DNA of 64,000 nucleotides from Methylobacterium pseudosasicola (GCF_900114535.1 NZ_FOTK01000024.1:1-64000), one strand, 5' to 3'; shown: positions 25,413-34,215, counted from the first letter of the stretch. Numbers and translations are program-made. The notes: generated by a model from the sequence alone, not told the origin.

Positions 25413-26188
25413 GGCCGCCGCCCCTCGCCGGGCAGGAGGACCATGGAGAAGTAGGGCGCGTCGTCGTCCGCCTTGTCGGCGAGCATCACCACGCGCTCGC
25501 CCGCCATGGTGCCGCGCTCGACATAGATGGCCCGGCCGAGCAGCCCGGCGGCGGTCAGCGCCGCCCGGACCTTCGGCAGGTGACGGCCGAGCTTCATCAC
25601 CACGGCGGCGTCGGTGCCGCGCAGGCGCTCCGTGAGGGCGTCGATCGGCAGCGTCGCGGGCAAGACCGTGAGGATGTCATCGCCCCAGGTGATCGGCGTG
25701 CCGGCCCGGGTCCAGCAGCCGGACATTCCGGTCACGCCCGGGATCACCTCCACGGGAAAGCGGTCCTTCAAGCGCCGCCAGAGGTGCATGAACGAGCCGT
25801 AGAAGAACGGGTCGCCCTCCGACAGGATCGCGACGTCACGGCCCGCGCCAAGATGGTCGGCGAGCTGCCCGGCCGCGTCGTCGTAGAAGGCCGCGAGCGC
25901 CGCCACGTAGTCCGGGTGTTCCGGGTGGATCTCGGTGGTGTAGGGATAGGCGAGCGGCATCTCGCGGGCCGGGTCGCGCAGGATCGCGTCCGCGATGGTG
26001 CGGGCGTTGCCGCGCCGGCCGCGCTTGCAGAAATGCACCAGCACCGGCGCGCGCATCAGGATGCGCTGCGCCTTGACGGTGAGCAGTTCCGGGTCGCCCG
26101 GCCCCATGCCGACGCCGTAGAGGGTGCCGGTCACCGAAGCCGCGGGAATCTCCTCGACGGGGGCTTCGACGCGCTCGAACCCGTCCAT
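25409..26188 (-). CDS. cobI: Precorrin-2 C20-methyltransferase
   Basis: A 259-residue tetrapyrrole methylase with TLYGVGMGPGDPELLTVKAQRIL, VAILSEGDPFFYGSFMHLWRRL and VEVIPGVTGMSGCWTRAGTPITWGDD, the CobI/CbiL signatures. It methylates C20 of precorrin-2 to precorrin-3A. The ATG at 26188 shares one base with the cobH stop (TGATG). Some 85 in-frame codons upstream are antisense to cobH conserved sequence and not real. Confidence 0.96.
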   Translation of the reverse strand: MDGFERVEAPVEEIPAASVTGTLYGVGMGPGDPELLTVKAQRILMRAPVLVHFCKRGRRGNARTIADAILRDPAREMPLAYPYTTEIHPEHPDYVAALAAFYDDAAGQLADHLGAGRDVAILSEGDPFFYGSFMHLWRRLKDRFPVEVIPGVTGMSGCWTRAGTPITWGDDILTVLPATLPIDALTERLRGTDAAVVMKLGRHLPKVRAALTAAGLLGRAIYVERGTMAGERVVMLADKADDDAPYFSMVLLPGEGRRP

Positions 26189-26868
26189 CACTCGACCTCG
26201 CTGGCGAGCGCGTTGACCGCCGCGGCGGTCATGGCGCTGCCGCCGCGCCGGCCGTGGACGACGACGAAGGGCACGCGGCCGTCCCGGGCCAGCGCGTCCT
26301 TGGACTCGGCGGCGCCGACGAAGCCCACCGGGATGCCGATCACCGCGGCCGGCGGCGGCACGCCGGCATCGAGCAGTTCGAGCAGGCGGAACAGGGCGGT
26401 CGGGGCGTTGCCCACCGCCACGATGCTGCCGGGCAGGTGCTCGCGCCACAGCTCCATGGCGGCGGCGGACCGGGTGGTGCCCAGGCTCGCGGCAAGATCG
26501 GGCACCCGTGGGTCGCCCAGCGTGCAGATTACTGCGTTCTTGGCCGGCAGCCGCGCCCGAGTGACGCCGTCGGCGACCATCCGGACATCGCACAGGATCG
26601 GGGCCCCGGCCTGGAGCGCCGCGACACCGGCCTCAGCGAAGCCGTCCGACATCTCCACGTCGGCGGGGAGATCGGTCATGCCGCAGGCATGGATCATCCG
26701 GACGACGACGCGCTCGGCCGCCCCCGACCAGCGCGCGAGGTCGGCCTCGGCCCGGATCATCGCGAAGGAGCGCGCGTAGATCGCGGCGCCGTCGCGGATA
26801 TACTCGTAGCGAGAGGTGACCTCCGGCTCCGAACCTGCCTGGCGCAGGGCATTCTGGCTCGCGCTCAT
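26188..26868 (-). CDS. cobH: Precorrin-8X methylmutase
   Basis: A 226-residue CobH/CbiC protein. His60 in RMIHACGMTD is at the position of the catalytic histidine that moves the C11 methyl group to C12, giving hydrogenobyrinic acid. Other family segments are SYEYIRDG-like (SRYEYIRDGAAIYARSF), CDVRMVADGV and GIPVGFVGAAESKDAL. It overlaps cobG by ATGA. Confidence 0.97.
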   Translation of the reverse strand: MSASQNALRQAGSEPEVTSRYEYIRDGAAIYARSFAMIRAEADLARWSGAAERVVVRMIHACGMTDLPADVEMSDGFAEAGVAALQAGAPILCDVRMVADGVTRARLPAKNAVICTLGDPRVPDLAASLGTTRSAAAMELWREHLPGSIVAVGNAPTALFRLLELLDAGVPPPAAVIGIPVGFVGAAESKDALARDGRVPFVVVHGRRGGSAMTAAAVNALASEVE

Positions 26869-28301
26869 GCCGGTCTCCTGGTCCTCCCGATATCAGTTTT
26901 GGCGCGATCCGGCGCGAAGGCGGCGGCGAGCCCGATTGTCTTGGCCCTTCCTAACCGCTCCAGCACCGCCTCGATAGGGAGGTGCATCGCCGGCTCATCG
27001 CCCGGGGCGCCGCCGATAACGGCGCCGTAGAGGCCGTCCCGGCCGACGAGGGTGAGGTCTGCAGGGCCCGGCCGGGCGCAGCCCTTCGCGCAGCCGGAGA
27101 CGTGGGCGGATCGCCCGTCCGCACCGAACGGCCGGAACGCCTCCGCGACATCTGCGGCGTCCGCGAGTGTCGGCGTCGACCCTGAGGCGCAGGCCGGTGC
27201 GCCCGTGCAGGCGGCGACGCTGCGCCGCGGATCGTCGGGTGCGACGATGAAGTTTTGGGCCAGGGCCGTCAGATCTGCATCCGAAGGCTCCTGACGCGAC
27301 AGCAGCATGAAGCCGCGGGTGGGTGACAGGCGGATTTCCTCGGCACTGAGGCGCGAGGCGAGGTCCACGAGGCGATCGAGAGCGTCCGCCGTGCAGCGAC
27401 CGAACGGCGCATCGACGGTGAGCACGGACTGGCTTGCCGCTAACGGTGCGATGCCAGCCGGTGGGGAGAAAGGCGCACCGATCGGAGAAACGCCACCGCG
27501 CCCCCTCTCCCGTGCGGGAGAGGGTTGGGGTGAGGGGTGCGCCCGATCCGGAAAGACCTGTCCCCTCACCCTGTCCCTCTCCCGCACGGGAGAGGGGACC
27601 TGCGCCTGCATCGCGAGCCGAACGGCATTCTCCAACGCGCTGAAATCATCTGGCGACAGATCGCGCGTCCGCCGCCGCCCGGTCCCGGCGAAGGCGTTGA
27701 GCAGCGCGGCTACCGCGGCTGGCGCCTCCTCCTCTGAACAGGTGACGCAATCGCGACGACCGTGCTCCTCCGCGGCGACCGCGATCCGGACGCCGCCCGA
27801 GGCGGCTGGGAAAACATAGGCATCGGCCTCCGGCATCTCGGCACGTAGGCGGCCCTCGACCACCACCAACGTCTTGGCCGGCAGCCCCGACACGGCGAGC
27901 CCCGCGGCCTCGATGGCGCGGGCCAGGGCCGGTACGTCGAACGTCTCGGCTGGATCGCGGCCGGCCAGGGGACTGGTGAGCGTCAGGCGCTGAGGGCCAC
28001 CGTCGGCGCGCGTGTCGCCGAGGCCGGCGGCCTCCAGCAGGCGGGCGAGCGGCGCGCGCGTCGCATCCGAGACGCCCCGGATCTGGAGGTTGGCCCGGGC
28101 GGTGAGGTCGAGATGGCCGTTGCCGAAGCGGCGCGCGCCCTCGGCCACGGCGCGGGCCTGCGGCAGGGTCAGGATCCCCAGCGGCGGATGCACCCGCGCG
28201 AGCAGGCCGTCGCCCGTGGGCATCGGGCGGCTGAGCCCGGGGCACCAGCCCCGGCGGGCGGGGGCGTCGGGCAGGGCGCGGCGATGGGCGGCGACGCTCA
28301 T
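26865..28301 (-). CDS. cobG: Precorrin-3B synthase, with in-frame repeat insertion
   Basis: A 478-residue oxygen-dependent monooxygenase of the sulfite/nitrite reductase-like fold that converts precorrin-3A to precorrin-3B. Seen: the RANLQIRGV segment, two ferredoxin-like half domains, and the Fe4S4 cysteines AACTGAPAC and SGCAKGC near the C-terminus. Between residues about 234 and 267 the gene contains a dispersed palindromic repeat translated in frame (VPSPVRERD... SPARERGRG), a segment without family counterpart, between the two half-repeats of the protein. The ATG at 28301 overlaps the cobN stop by 4 nt. The frame is otherwise intact. Confidence 0.93.
   Translation of the reverse strand: MSVAAHRRALPDAPARRGWCPGLSRPMPTGDGLLARVHPPLGILTLPQARAVAEGARRFGNGHLDLTARANLQIRGVSDATRAPLARLLEAAGLGDTRADGGPQRLTLTSPLAGRDPAETFDVPALARAIEAAGLAVSGLPAKTLVVVEGRLRAEMPEADAYVFPAASGGVRIAVAAEEHGRRDCVTCSEEEAPAAVAALLNAFAGTGRRRTRDLSPDDFSALENAVRLAMQAQVPSPVRERDRVRGQVFPDRAHPSPQPSPARERGRGGVSPIGAPFSPPAGIAPLAASQSVLTVDAPFGRCTADALDRLVDLASRLSAEEIRLSPTRGFMLLSRQEPSDADLTALAQNFIVAPDDPRRSVAACTGAPACASGSTPTLADAADVAEAFRPFGADGRSAHVSGCAKGCARPGPADLTLVGRDGLYGAVIGGAPGDEPAMHLPIEAVLERLGRAKTIGLAAAFAPDRAKTDIGRTRRPA
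27501..27598. repeat. Palindromic repeat element inside cobG (~98 bp)
   Basis: Two outer palindromes (CCCTCTCCCGTGCGGGAGAGGG and its partner CCCTCTCCCGCACGGGAGAGGG) flank an inner inverted repeat (GGGGTGAGGGG/CCCCTCACCC). The layout matches the elements at 6761 and 61261 although the sequence differs. The length keeps the cobG frame open. Confidence 0.9.
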
Positions 28302-31300
28302 TCGGCGGCCTCCGGCATCAGCGCGTCGGCGGGCAGCGCGTTGCGCCGGCTGTGCCACAGGCCGCGGTCGCGGGCCTCGTCGAACCGCTCCAGGATCGCC
28401 CGGGTCGCCGCCGGGTTGGCGGCGCGCAGCCGGTCGAACACCTCGGAATCGGCGATCCAGGTGGCGTAGAGCCGGTCGAAGCCGGCATCGGTCACGGCGT
28501 CGCTCGCAGCGGCGAGGACGAACACCGCGTCGAGCCCCTGGGCCAGCTCCTGCGCGCCGCGGTAGCCGTGGCGGAGTTGGGCGGCGATCCAGCGCGGATC
28601 GGCGAGCCGGCCGCGGATCAGCCGTGCGGCATCCTCCCGGGCGGTACGGGTCTTGGGGCGCTCCGGAACCGAGACGTCCAGGCTGTAGAGGGCGGGGCTG
28701 GCGCCTTGGAGCGTGGCCGCCGCCGCGAAGCCACCCATGGCATCCACCGCGGCGTCGCCGTCGAACAGGTCGCGCTCAGCCACGTCGAAAGCGTGCAGAT
28801 AGGCGTCCGCCGCGGCGACCCGGGCGCCGAAGGCCGCGTCCGGTCCTTCGCGGTCGCCGTAGGCATGGCCGCTTGCCGCGAGATAGGCCCGGGCGAGATC
28901 GGCCCGATCGTCCCAGGTGCCGTCGAGGGCGGTGGCGGCCGTGCCGGCGCCGTAGCGGCCGGGCGCTGCGCCGTAGACCCGGGCGATGGCTTCGCCACGG
29001 CGCCGGGCGGCGGCCAAAGGATTCTCAGCATCCTCCTCATCGCGTTCCGCCACCGCGCGGGCGGCGCGGTCGAGCAGGGCGAGGGTATCGGGGAAGGTGT
29101 CGCGGAACGCGCCCGACACGCGGACGGTCACGTCGATCCGCGGCCGGTCGAGCATCGCGAGGGGCAGCACCTCGAAGCCCGTGACCCGGGTGCTGGCATG
29201 GTCCCAGACCGGCCGCACGCCCATCAGCGCCAGGGCATGGGCGACGTCCTCACCGCCGGTGCGCAGGGTCGGGGAGGCCCAAAGATCCATGACGATCCGG
29301 GCCGGGTACTCGCCCTCGTCCTGCAGGTAGCGGGTCACCACCGAGGCGGCGGCCCGCTCGCCCAGCAGCGCCGCGGCGCGGCTCGGGATCGCCCGGGGAT
29401 CGAGAGTCGCGAGGTTGCGCCCGGTAGGCAGCACGTCGGCGCGGCCACGCGACGGCGAGCCCGCGGGGCCCGGCGGCACGAAGCGGCCATCGAGCGCCGC
29501 CAGCAGGCCCGCCCGCTCGCCGGTGGCGCTTGCGACGACCGCCTCCGGCGCAGTGTCGGGGGCGCGGCCGAAGACGTGCAGCCCGTCGCGAAACGTGGTC
29601 TCGCCGAGGTCGCAGAGATGGGCGTCGAGGCGGGTCAGCGCCTCCTCCATCGGTGTGTCCCGGCCGATGCCGGCGCCGTCGAGCAGCCCGGCAGCATCCG
29701 CATCCTCCAGGATCGCGCTGGCGATCAGGCCGGCCCGGCGCGGATCGAGCACGCTCGCGGCGGAATACTCCTCCACCAGCTCGCGCAGGCGGGCGGCCTC
29801 CGGCGGCAGGGCGTGCAGGGTGGTGTCGGGGGTGAGATGCCCGAGGGCGATCCCGCCGAGCCGACGCTTCAGCGGGGCGGCCTCGCCCGGGTCATCGACG
29901 ATGAACGGATAGATCACCGGCAGCCCGCCGACGCAGAGCGCCGGGAAGCAGCCCGGGGACAGGGCCACCGCCTTGCCGGGCAGCCATTCGGCGGTGCCAT
30001 GCGTGCCGAGCTGCACCAGCGCGTCGAAACGCTGCCGTAGTCCCAGATGGAAGGCCAGGTAGGCGTGGGTCGGGACGCGATCCGGGTCGTGATAGCCCGT
30101 CTTGCGGTCGGGATCGCGGCCGCGGTCGGGCTGGAGGAAGAAGGCGAGTTTTCCGCCCTTTCCCGCCAAGGCCTCGGCATCCGTCCTCCGGCGCGCGAAA
30201 GATGCGACGTGCCCTCTCTCCCGCACGGGAGAGGGGACCGGCGCTCCATTCGGCAGCGTTTGGATGTGGTCGTCCGCAGCAAGGGGCTGGTGCGCGGGAC
30301 GCGACGTGACCATCCGAAACTGGAAAAGACCGTCGCGACACATCGGGTCGTTGGCCGGCTCGCCCCAGGCTTCCATCAGCGCATCACGGGACGGCGCGGG
30401 CAATCCGGCGAGCCAAGCGGAATAATCCGCCAGCGGGACCGTGAACCCCGCTTCACCCTCGGTAAGCGCCTGCATCAGCGCGGCCGGCTCGGGCAATGCC
30501 CCGGTCGCGTAACCCGCCTCAACCAAGTCCAAAGCAAGCGCGCGGGCGCTCTCGGGCGTGTCGAGGCCGACCGCGAAGCCGGCCCGGCCGCCGCGGGCGG
30601 GATAATCGGAGAGGACGACGGCCACCTGCCGCTCGGCCCGGGGGAGGGCGGCGAGACGCAGCCAGCCCGCCGCCCGCTCGGCCAGGGCATCGATGCCGGC
30701 TGGATAGGGGATGGCCCGGCGCTCGGCGAAGCCGGCGACTTCCGCTGCCTCTTCCTTGAACGAGATCGGGAAGCCGGAGAGCCGGCCGTCGAATTCCGGC
30801 AGGGCGACCTGCATGGCGAGGTCGGCGGCGCCGAGGCCCCGGGCCGAGGCTTCCCAGGCCACCCGGGGGGCGCCGACCGTGTAGGCCTGGAGCACCGGGC
30901 AATCGGCGCCGTCGAGGACGAAATCGATCCCGTCCTCCCGCGCCGAGAAGGCGGTTGCGGCGATCACGAGATCCGGCTTGCGCGTCCGCACGGCTTCGGC
31001 GACGGCCTTGGCCGCCACCGACTCCTTGAGGCTCGACACTGCCATCGGCAGCACGCCGATGCCGCGGACGCGCAGGGCAGCGGCCAGGGCGACGAACGGC
31101 GCGGTATCGCCGCCGAGCACCGCGGAGCGGTAGACCAGGAGCAGGGCGAGCGGAGTGGCGGTCACGCGCGGGTCCAAGAGCGGCACCGCCGTCCCGGCGG
31201 CCTCGATCGCCGTATCCAGCGCGAGCACGCCGCAGCCCGGGCACCAGGGGAAACCCCGCGGCAGCGGCTGCGGCGGCTCGACGGCCCCACCCGCGCTGAT

Positions 31301-31774
31301 CCGGGCGGCGAGCAGGCGCAGCATCCGCCGCAGGTTCTCCGGGCCGCCGGCGCGGAAATACCCGTCGACCGTTTGCGCGAAGTCCGGATCGGTGGAGAAG
31401 TCGGCCAGCCGCGGGTCCGGCCGGTCGTCGCCCGGCAGTACCGCGAGCACGATTCCGTTCGCCCGCGCCGCGGCGGCACAGCGTTCGATCCCATAGCGCC
31501 AGTAATCCAGACCGCCGAGGCAGCGGATCACCACGAGCTTCGCCCGGGACACCACGCGCTCGACATAGAGATCGACCGACATCGGATGCCGGAGCTTGGC
31601 GAGCTTGGCGAGCCGCAAGCTCGGCAGACCGGGCTCCGCGGCCTGGGCCTGCCCGATCCCGGCGAGGTCGCTGTCGGTGAACGAGAGCACGACGAGATCT
31701 CCGGGCTCCTGCCCGAGATCCACGGCCGCCTCGCCCTCGTCGAGGGAGACGCTATCGATGCGAACGAGATGCAT
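28298..31774 (-). CDS. cobN: Cobaltochelatase large subunit, with small in-frame repeat insertion
   Basis: A 1158-residue CobN, close to the usual length for an alphaproteobacterial CobN, and the substrate-binding subunit of the ATP-dependent CobNST chelatase that inserts cobalt into hydrogenobyrinic acid a,c-diamide. Family segments include WCPGCGVL-like sequence (FPWCPGCGVLALD), the VQLGTHGTAEWLPGK motif, PALCVGGLPVIYPFIVDDPGEA and LRTGGEDVAHALALMGVRPVWDHAS. Residues ~512-522 (PVPSPVRERGH) are encoded by a half copy of the repeat found in cobG. cobS and cobT are not in the window. A 72-bp gap separates it from cobW upstream; it overlaps cobG by 4 nt. Confidence 0.96.
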   Translation of the reverse strand: MHLVRIDSVSLDEGEAAVDLGQEPGDLVVLSFTDSDLAGIGQAQAAEPGLPSLRLAKLAKLRHPMSVDLYVERVVSRAKLVVIRCLGGLDYWRYGIERCAAAARANGIVLAVLPGDDRPDPRLADFSTDPDFAQTVDGYFRAGGPENLRRMLRLLAARISAGGAVEPPQPLPRGFPWCPGCGVLALDTAIEAAGTAVPLLDPRVTATPLALLLVYRSAVLGGDTAPFVALAAALRVRGIGVLPMAVSSLKESVAAKAVAEAVRTRKPDLVIAATAFSAREDGIDFVLDGADCPVLQAYTVGAPRVAWEASARGLGAADLAMQVALPEFDGRLSGFPISFKEEAAEVAGFAERRAIPYPAGIDALAERAAGWLRLAALPRAERQVAVVLSDYPARGGRAGFAVGLDTPESARALALDLVEAGYATGALPEPAALMQALTEGEAGFTVPLADYSAWLAGLPAPSRDALMEAWGEPANDPMCRDGLFQFRMVTSRPAHQPLAADDHIQTLPNGAPVPSPVRERGHVASFARRRTDAEALAGKGGKLAFFLQPDRGRDPDRKTGYHDPDRVPTHAYLAFHLGLRQRFDALVQLGTHGTAEWLPGKAVALSPGCFPALCVGGLPVIYPFIVDDPGEAAPLKRRLGGIALGHLTPDTTLHALPPEAARLRELVEEYSAASVLDPRRAGLIASAILEDADAAGLLDGAGIGRDTPMEEALTRLDAHLCDLGETTFRDGLHVFGRAPDTAPEAVVASATGERAGLLAALDGRFVPPGPAGSPSRGRADVLPTGRNLATLDPRAIPSRAAALLGERAAASVVTRYLQDEGEYPARIVMDLWASPTLRTGGEDVAHALALMGVRPVWDHASTRVTGFEVLPLAMLDRPRIDVTVRVSGAFRDTFPDTLALLDRAARAVAERDEEDAENPLAAARRRGEAIARVYGAAPGRYGAGTAATALDGTWDDRADLARAYLAASGHAYGDREGPDAAFGARVAAADAYLHAFDVAERDLFDGDAAVDAMGGFAAAATLQGASPALYSLDVSVPERPKTRTAREDAARLIRGRLADPRWIAAQLRHGYRGAQELAQGLDAVFVLAAASDAVTDAGFDRLYATWIADSEVFDRLRAANPAATRAILERFDEARDRGLWHSRRNALPADALMPEAAE
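30211..30239. repeat. Half copy of the palindromic repeat inside cobN
   Basis: GCCCTCTCTCCCGCACGGGA followed by GAGGGGACC is one outer palindrome of the cobG element. It is read in the same frame and gives the same peptide core, PSPVRERG. Confidence 0.85.
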
Positions 31775-31846
31775 GGCGCGCCTCCTAGGCCGCGCCGAGA
31801 TGGGCGCGCGCGCAGCGTCTCAGCGAGAAAGCGCGCGCGACCGCCT

Positions 31847-32881
31847 TCATCCCGCCAGCGCCGCGGCGACGGCGCCCTGGTCGAACCCCTTCAAGCCGAT
31901 CACCACGAGGCGCCCGTCGCGGCTCTCGCCCGCCCGCCAGGGCCGGTCGAAATGGTGGACGACGCGCCGGCCGACGCCCTGCACCACGAGGCGCATGGCC
32001 TTGCCCTCCACCTCGGCGAACCCCTTGATACGAAGGACGCCTTCGGCCTCCGCGGCCTTCTCGACCCGCGCGGCGAGGTCGCCGGCGGTAATGGCCGGGC
32101 GGACCGGCAGGGCGACGGTCTCGAAATCGTCGTGGTCGTGATCCTCGCCGTCGCCGTGATGCGAGGGGCGGGCGTCGAGATCATTCTCGGCGGCCGCGCC
32201 CAGCCCGAGCAGGACCAGCGGATCGATCGCGCCGTTGGCGGTCTCGACCACCTTCACGGCCCGGGGCAGATGCCCCTCGACCTCGGCGCGCACCCGCGCC
32301 CGGGTCTCGGCATCGAGCAGGTCGGACTTGTTGAGCACCACGAGGTCGGCGCAGAGGAGCTGGTCCTCGAACACTTCTTCGAGCGGATTGTCGTGATCGA
32401 CCGCCGTGTCGGCGGCGCGCTGGGCGGCCAGCGCCTCGGGATCCTCCGCGAAAGCGCCAGCGGCGACGGCCGGCCCATCCACCACGGCCACGACCCCGTC
32501 GACGGTGACCCGCGAGCGGATCGCCGGCCATTGGAAGGCCTGGACCAGGGGCTTCGGCAGAGCGAGGCCGGAGGTCTCGATCAGGATGTGCTCCGGCGGC
32601 TCGGCGCGACCGAGCAGGGTCTCGAGGGCCGGCACGAAATCGTCGGCCACGGTGCAGCAGATGCAGCCGTTGGGCAGCTCGACGATGGAGTCCTCGGTGC
32701 AGCCCTCGACGCCGCAGGCGGCCAGGAACGACTTGTCGAAGCCGACATCGCCGAACTCGTTCACCAGGATCGCCAGGCGGCGACCCTTCGCGTTCTCGAC
32801 GACGTGGCGGACCAGCGTCGTCTTGCCGGCGCCGAGGAAGCCGGTGACGATGGTGCAGGGGATCTTGGTCACGATGGTCAT
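31847..32881 (-). CDS. cobW: CobW, COG0523 G3E-family GTPase
   Basis: A 344-residue P-loop GTPase with Walker A GFLGAGKTT (residues 14-22), the metal-binding CxCC motif in NGCICCTV, EFGDVGFD, a NKSDLLDAETRARV guanine-specificity motif, a His/Asp-rich loop (PSHHGDGEDHDHDD) and a C-terminal CobW_C domain. It is thought to deliver or load cobalt for the chelatase; related proteins handle zinc. The ATG at 32881 overlaps the DUF1636 stop by 4 nt. Confidence 0.95.
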   Translation of the reverse strand: MTIVTKIPCTIVTGFLGAGKTTLVRHVVENAKGRRLAILVNEFGDVGFDKSFLAACGVEGCTEDSIVELPNGCICCTVADDFVPALETLLGRAEPPEHILIETSGLALPKPLVQAFQWPAIRSRVTVDGVVAVVDGPAVAAGAFAEDPEALAAQRAADTAVDHDNPLEEVFEDQLLCADLVVLNKSDLLDAETRARVRAEVEGHLPRAVKVVETANGAIDPLVLLGLGAAAENDLDARPSHHGDGEDHDHDDFETVALPVRPAITAGDLAARVEKAAEAEGVLRIKGFAEVEGKAMRLVVQGVGRRVVHHFDRPWRAGESRDGRLVVIGLKGFDQGAVAAALAG

Positions 32882-33276
32882 TCCGCAGCCTCCAGGGTGC
32901 CGGCCGGAAGCGGGCGGGGATCGGGAAAGGGCGGGATCCGGGCGATCACGCCGGTCTTGAAGGCGGCGGGCCGCTCCCGCCACGGCACGATGCCGTCCTG
33001 CGTCGCCGCGTAGGACGAGAGGCCGCCGAGGATGATCGCGGCGGACTCGATTGGGTCCATGTCGCCGTAGACGTAGGTCCAGCGGTTCGCCGAGGCGACG
33101 GCCACGGAGCAGGGCCGCTTGCACACGGACAGGCACTCGACCCCTTCGATCCGCAGATCCGGAGCCGCATTGCCCGCACGGAGGGCGTCGAGCAGGCGCG
33201 CCCCGGCCCGGGGGCCGTCCGGGTCGTCGCCCGGGCGACGGCAGGTGGTGCAGACGTAGAGCACGGTCTCAGGCAT
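32878..33276 (-). CDS. DUF1636 protein, possible thioredoxin-like ferredoxin
   Basis: A 132-residue member of DUF1636, often found in alphaproteobacterial cobalamin clusters. Cysteines C9 and C12 (YVCTTCRRPGDD) and C48 and C52 (VECLSVCKRPC, with a fifth Cys at 56) have the layout of thioredoxin-fold [2Fe-2S] ferredoxins. No function has been shown as far as I know. Its position between cobW and cbtA, coupled by overlaps of 4 and 8 nt, suggests electron transfer or metal handling in cobalt insertion or corrin reduction. The ATG at 33276 is followed at once by the conserved strand TVLYVCTTC. Confidence 0.9.
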   Translation of the reverse strand: MPETVLYVCTTCRRPGDDPDGPRAGARLLDALRAGNAAPDLRIEGVECLSVCKRPCSVAVASANRWTYVYGDMDPIESAAIILGGLSSYAATQDGIVPWRERPAAFKTGVIARIPPFPDPRPLPAGTLEAAE

Positions 33277-34003
33277 GGGCCGTCCCGCGTGCCGGGCCCC
33301 GGGCGAAGGCCTGCCAGGCCCAGCCGAAGCCGAGGCCGATCAGCACCCAGAACACGAAGCTAATCGCCAGCGACCGGGCCGCGAACTGCGCCGCCAGCGC
33401 CGCGGGAAGCTCGGAGGTGGCCTCCGGTGCCTGCGGTGCACCGGCCACGTGTGGGGCGATGAGCAGTACGAGCCCGCCCAGGATCGCGATCAGCGAGCGC
33501 CGGATCGCGATCAGGTACAGGCCCATGCCGGTGGCCGCCGCGGTCATCACCCACCAGGCTTGGCGGGTGACGAGCGGGGCCGCCTCGCTGCCGGGCAGTT
33601 CCGGCGGCAGCCCGAGGCCTGGGGCCAGGGCGACGCTGGCGAAGCCCGCGATCGCGAAGGCGAGACCGACCTGCCGGGTCGGCTCCCGCCCGCAGGCGAG
33701 GATCGCGGCACCGAGCAGCAGGGCGTAGCCCACCGCGCCGACGAGGGTCGCCAGCGCCGTGAATGCCATGCGCGGAAGGCCTTCGCCGGGCTGCCATTCG
33801 GGGGCGGCATCCGGCGTGGCGTGGTCGTGCCCGGCATGCGCCAGGACGATCGGCAGGCCGCGCTGGGCCTGATGCGTCTCGTGGGTCTCGTAACGCTCAG
33901 CCGCCACGATCAGCGGCGAGGTCAGCGTCAGCTCGAGGCCCGTCACCACGACGGCCGCGAGGAAGCCGGCGGCCAGCGCCGCCGACAGAAGCCGGATGAT
34001 CAT
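33269..34003 (-). CDS. cbtA: CbtA, predicted cobalt transporter subunit
   Basis: A 244-residue polytopic membrane protein with about five hydrophobic helices, a His-rich external loop (LAHAGHDHATPD) and the family start RLLSAALAAGFLAAVVVTGLE. CbtA and CbtB form a predicted cobalt transporter under cobalamin riboswitch control in many proteobacteria; this assignment comes from genomic context studies. The ATG at 34003 lies 16 bp after cbtB. The 3' end overlaps DUF1636 by 8 nt. Confidence 0.92.
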   Translation of the reverse strand: MIIRLLSAALAAGFLAAVVVTGLELTLTSPLIVAAERYETHETHQAQRGLPIVLAHAGHDHATPDAAPEWQPGEGLPRMAFTALATLVGAVGYALLLGAAILACGREPTRQVGLAFAIAGFASVALAPGLGLPPELPGSEAAPLVTRQAWWVMTAAATGMGLYLIAIRRSLIAILGGLVLLIAPHVAGAPQAPEATSELPAALAAQFAARSLAISFVFWVLIGLGFGWAWQAFARGPARGTAHA

Positions 34004-34019
34004 CCCTGGGGCAGGGGCG

Positions 34020-34202
34020 TCAGTGGCAGGGGAAGTTCTGGGTATGCCGGAAATCGTGCGCCGCGTTGTGCAGCGCGATTGCCGGCGAGAAGCCCGCCAT
34101 GAACAGCAGGCCGAGGCCGAGGAAGGCCGCGAGCGCGACGGCAACCGGGCGCTCAGCGGCGCGGGTGCCGGTGGCGATGGGGGCGAGGGTCGAGGTGGTC
34201 AT
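34020..34202 (-). CDS. cbtB: CbtB, predicted cobalt transporter subunit
   Basis: A 60-residue protein with one transmembrane helix (VAVALAAFLGLGLLFMAGF) and a C-terminal His-rich tail (ALHNAAHDFRHTQNFPCH) that fits the CbtB metal-binding end. A GGAG ribosome-binding site 8 nt upstream supports the ATG at 34202 rather than the one at 34208 only 2 nt away from it. It is the first gene after the cobalamin riboswitch. Confidence 0.92.
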   Translation of the reverse strand: MTTSTLAPIATGTRAAERPVAVALAAFLGLGLLFMAGFSPAIALHNAAHDFRHTQNFPCH

Positions 34203-34215
34203 CAACATGTCTCCA

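Noticed and set aside
26189..26593. Upstream extension of cobI over cobH
   Set aside because: The TGATG junction and the methylase start motif place the cobI start at 26188.
27501..27598. Palindromes considered as a CRISPR array or terminator
   Set aside because: There are no regularly spaced repeats and the element lies inside an intact coding frame.
30047..33013. A 988-codon open frame on the plus strand opposite cobN and cobW
   Set aside because: It is the antisense shadow of well-recognised genes in high-GC DNA and has no recognisable domain.
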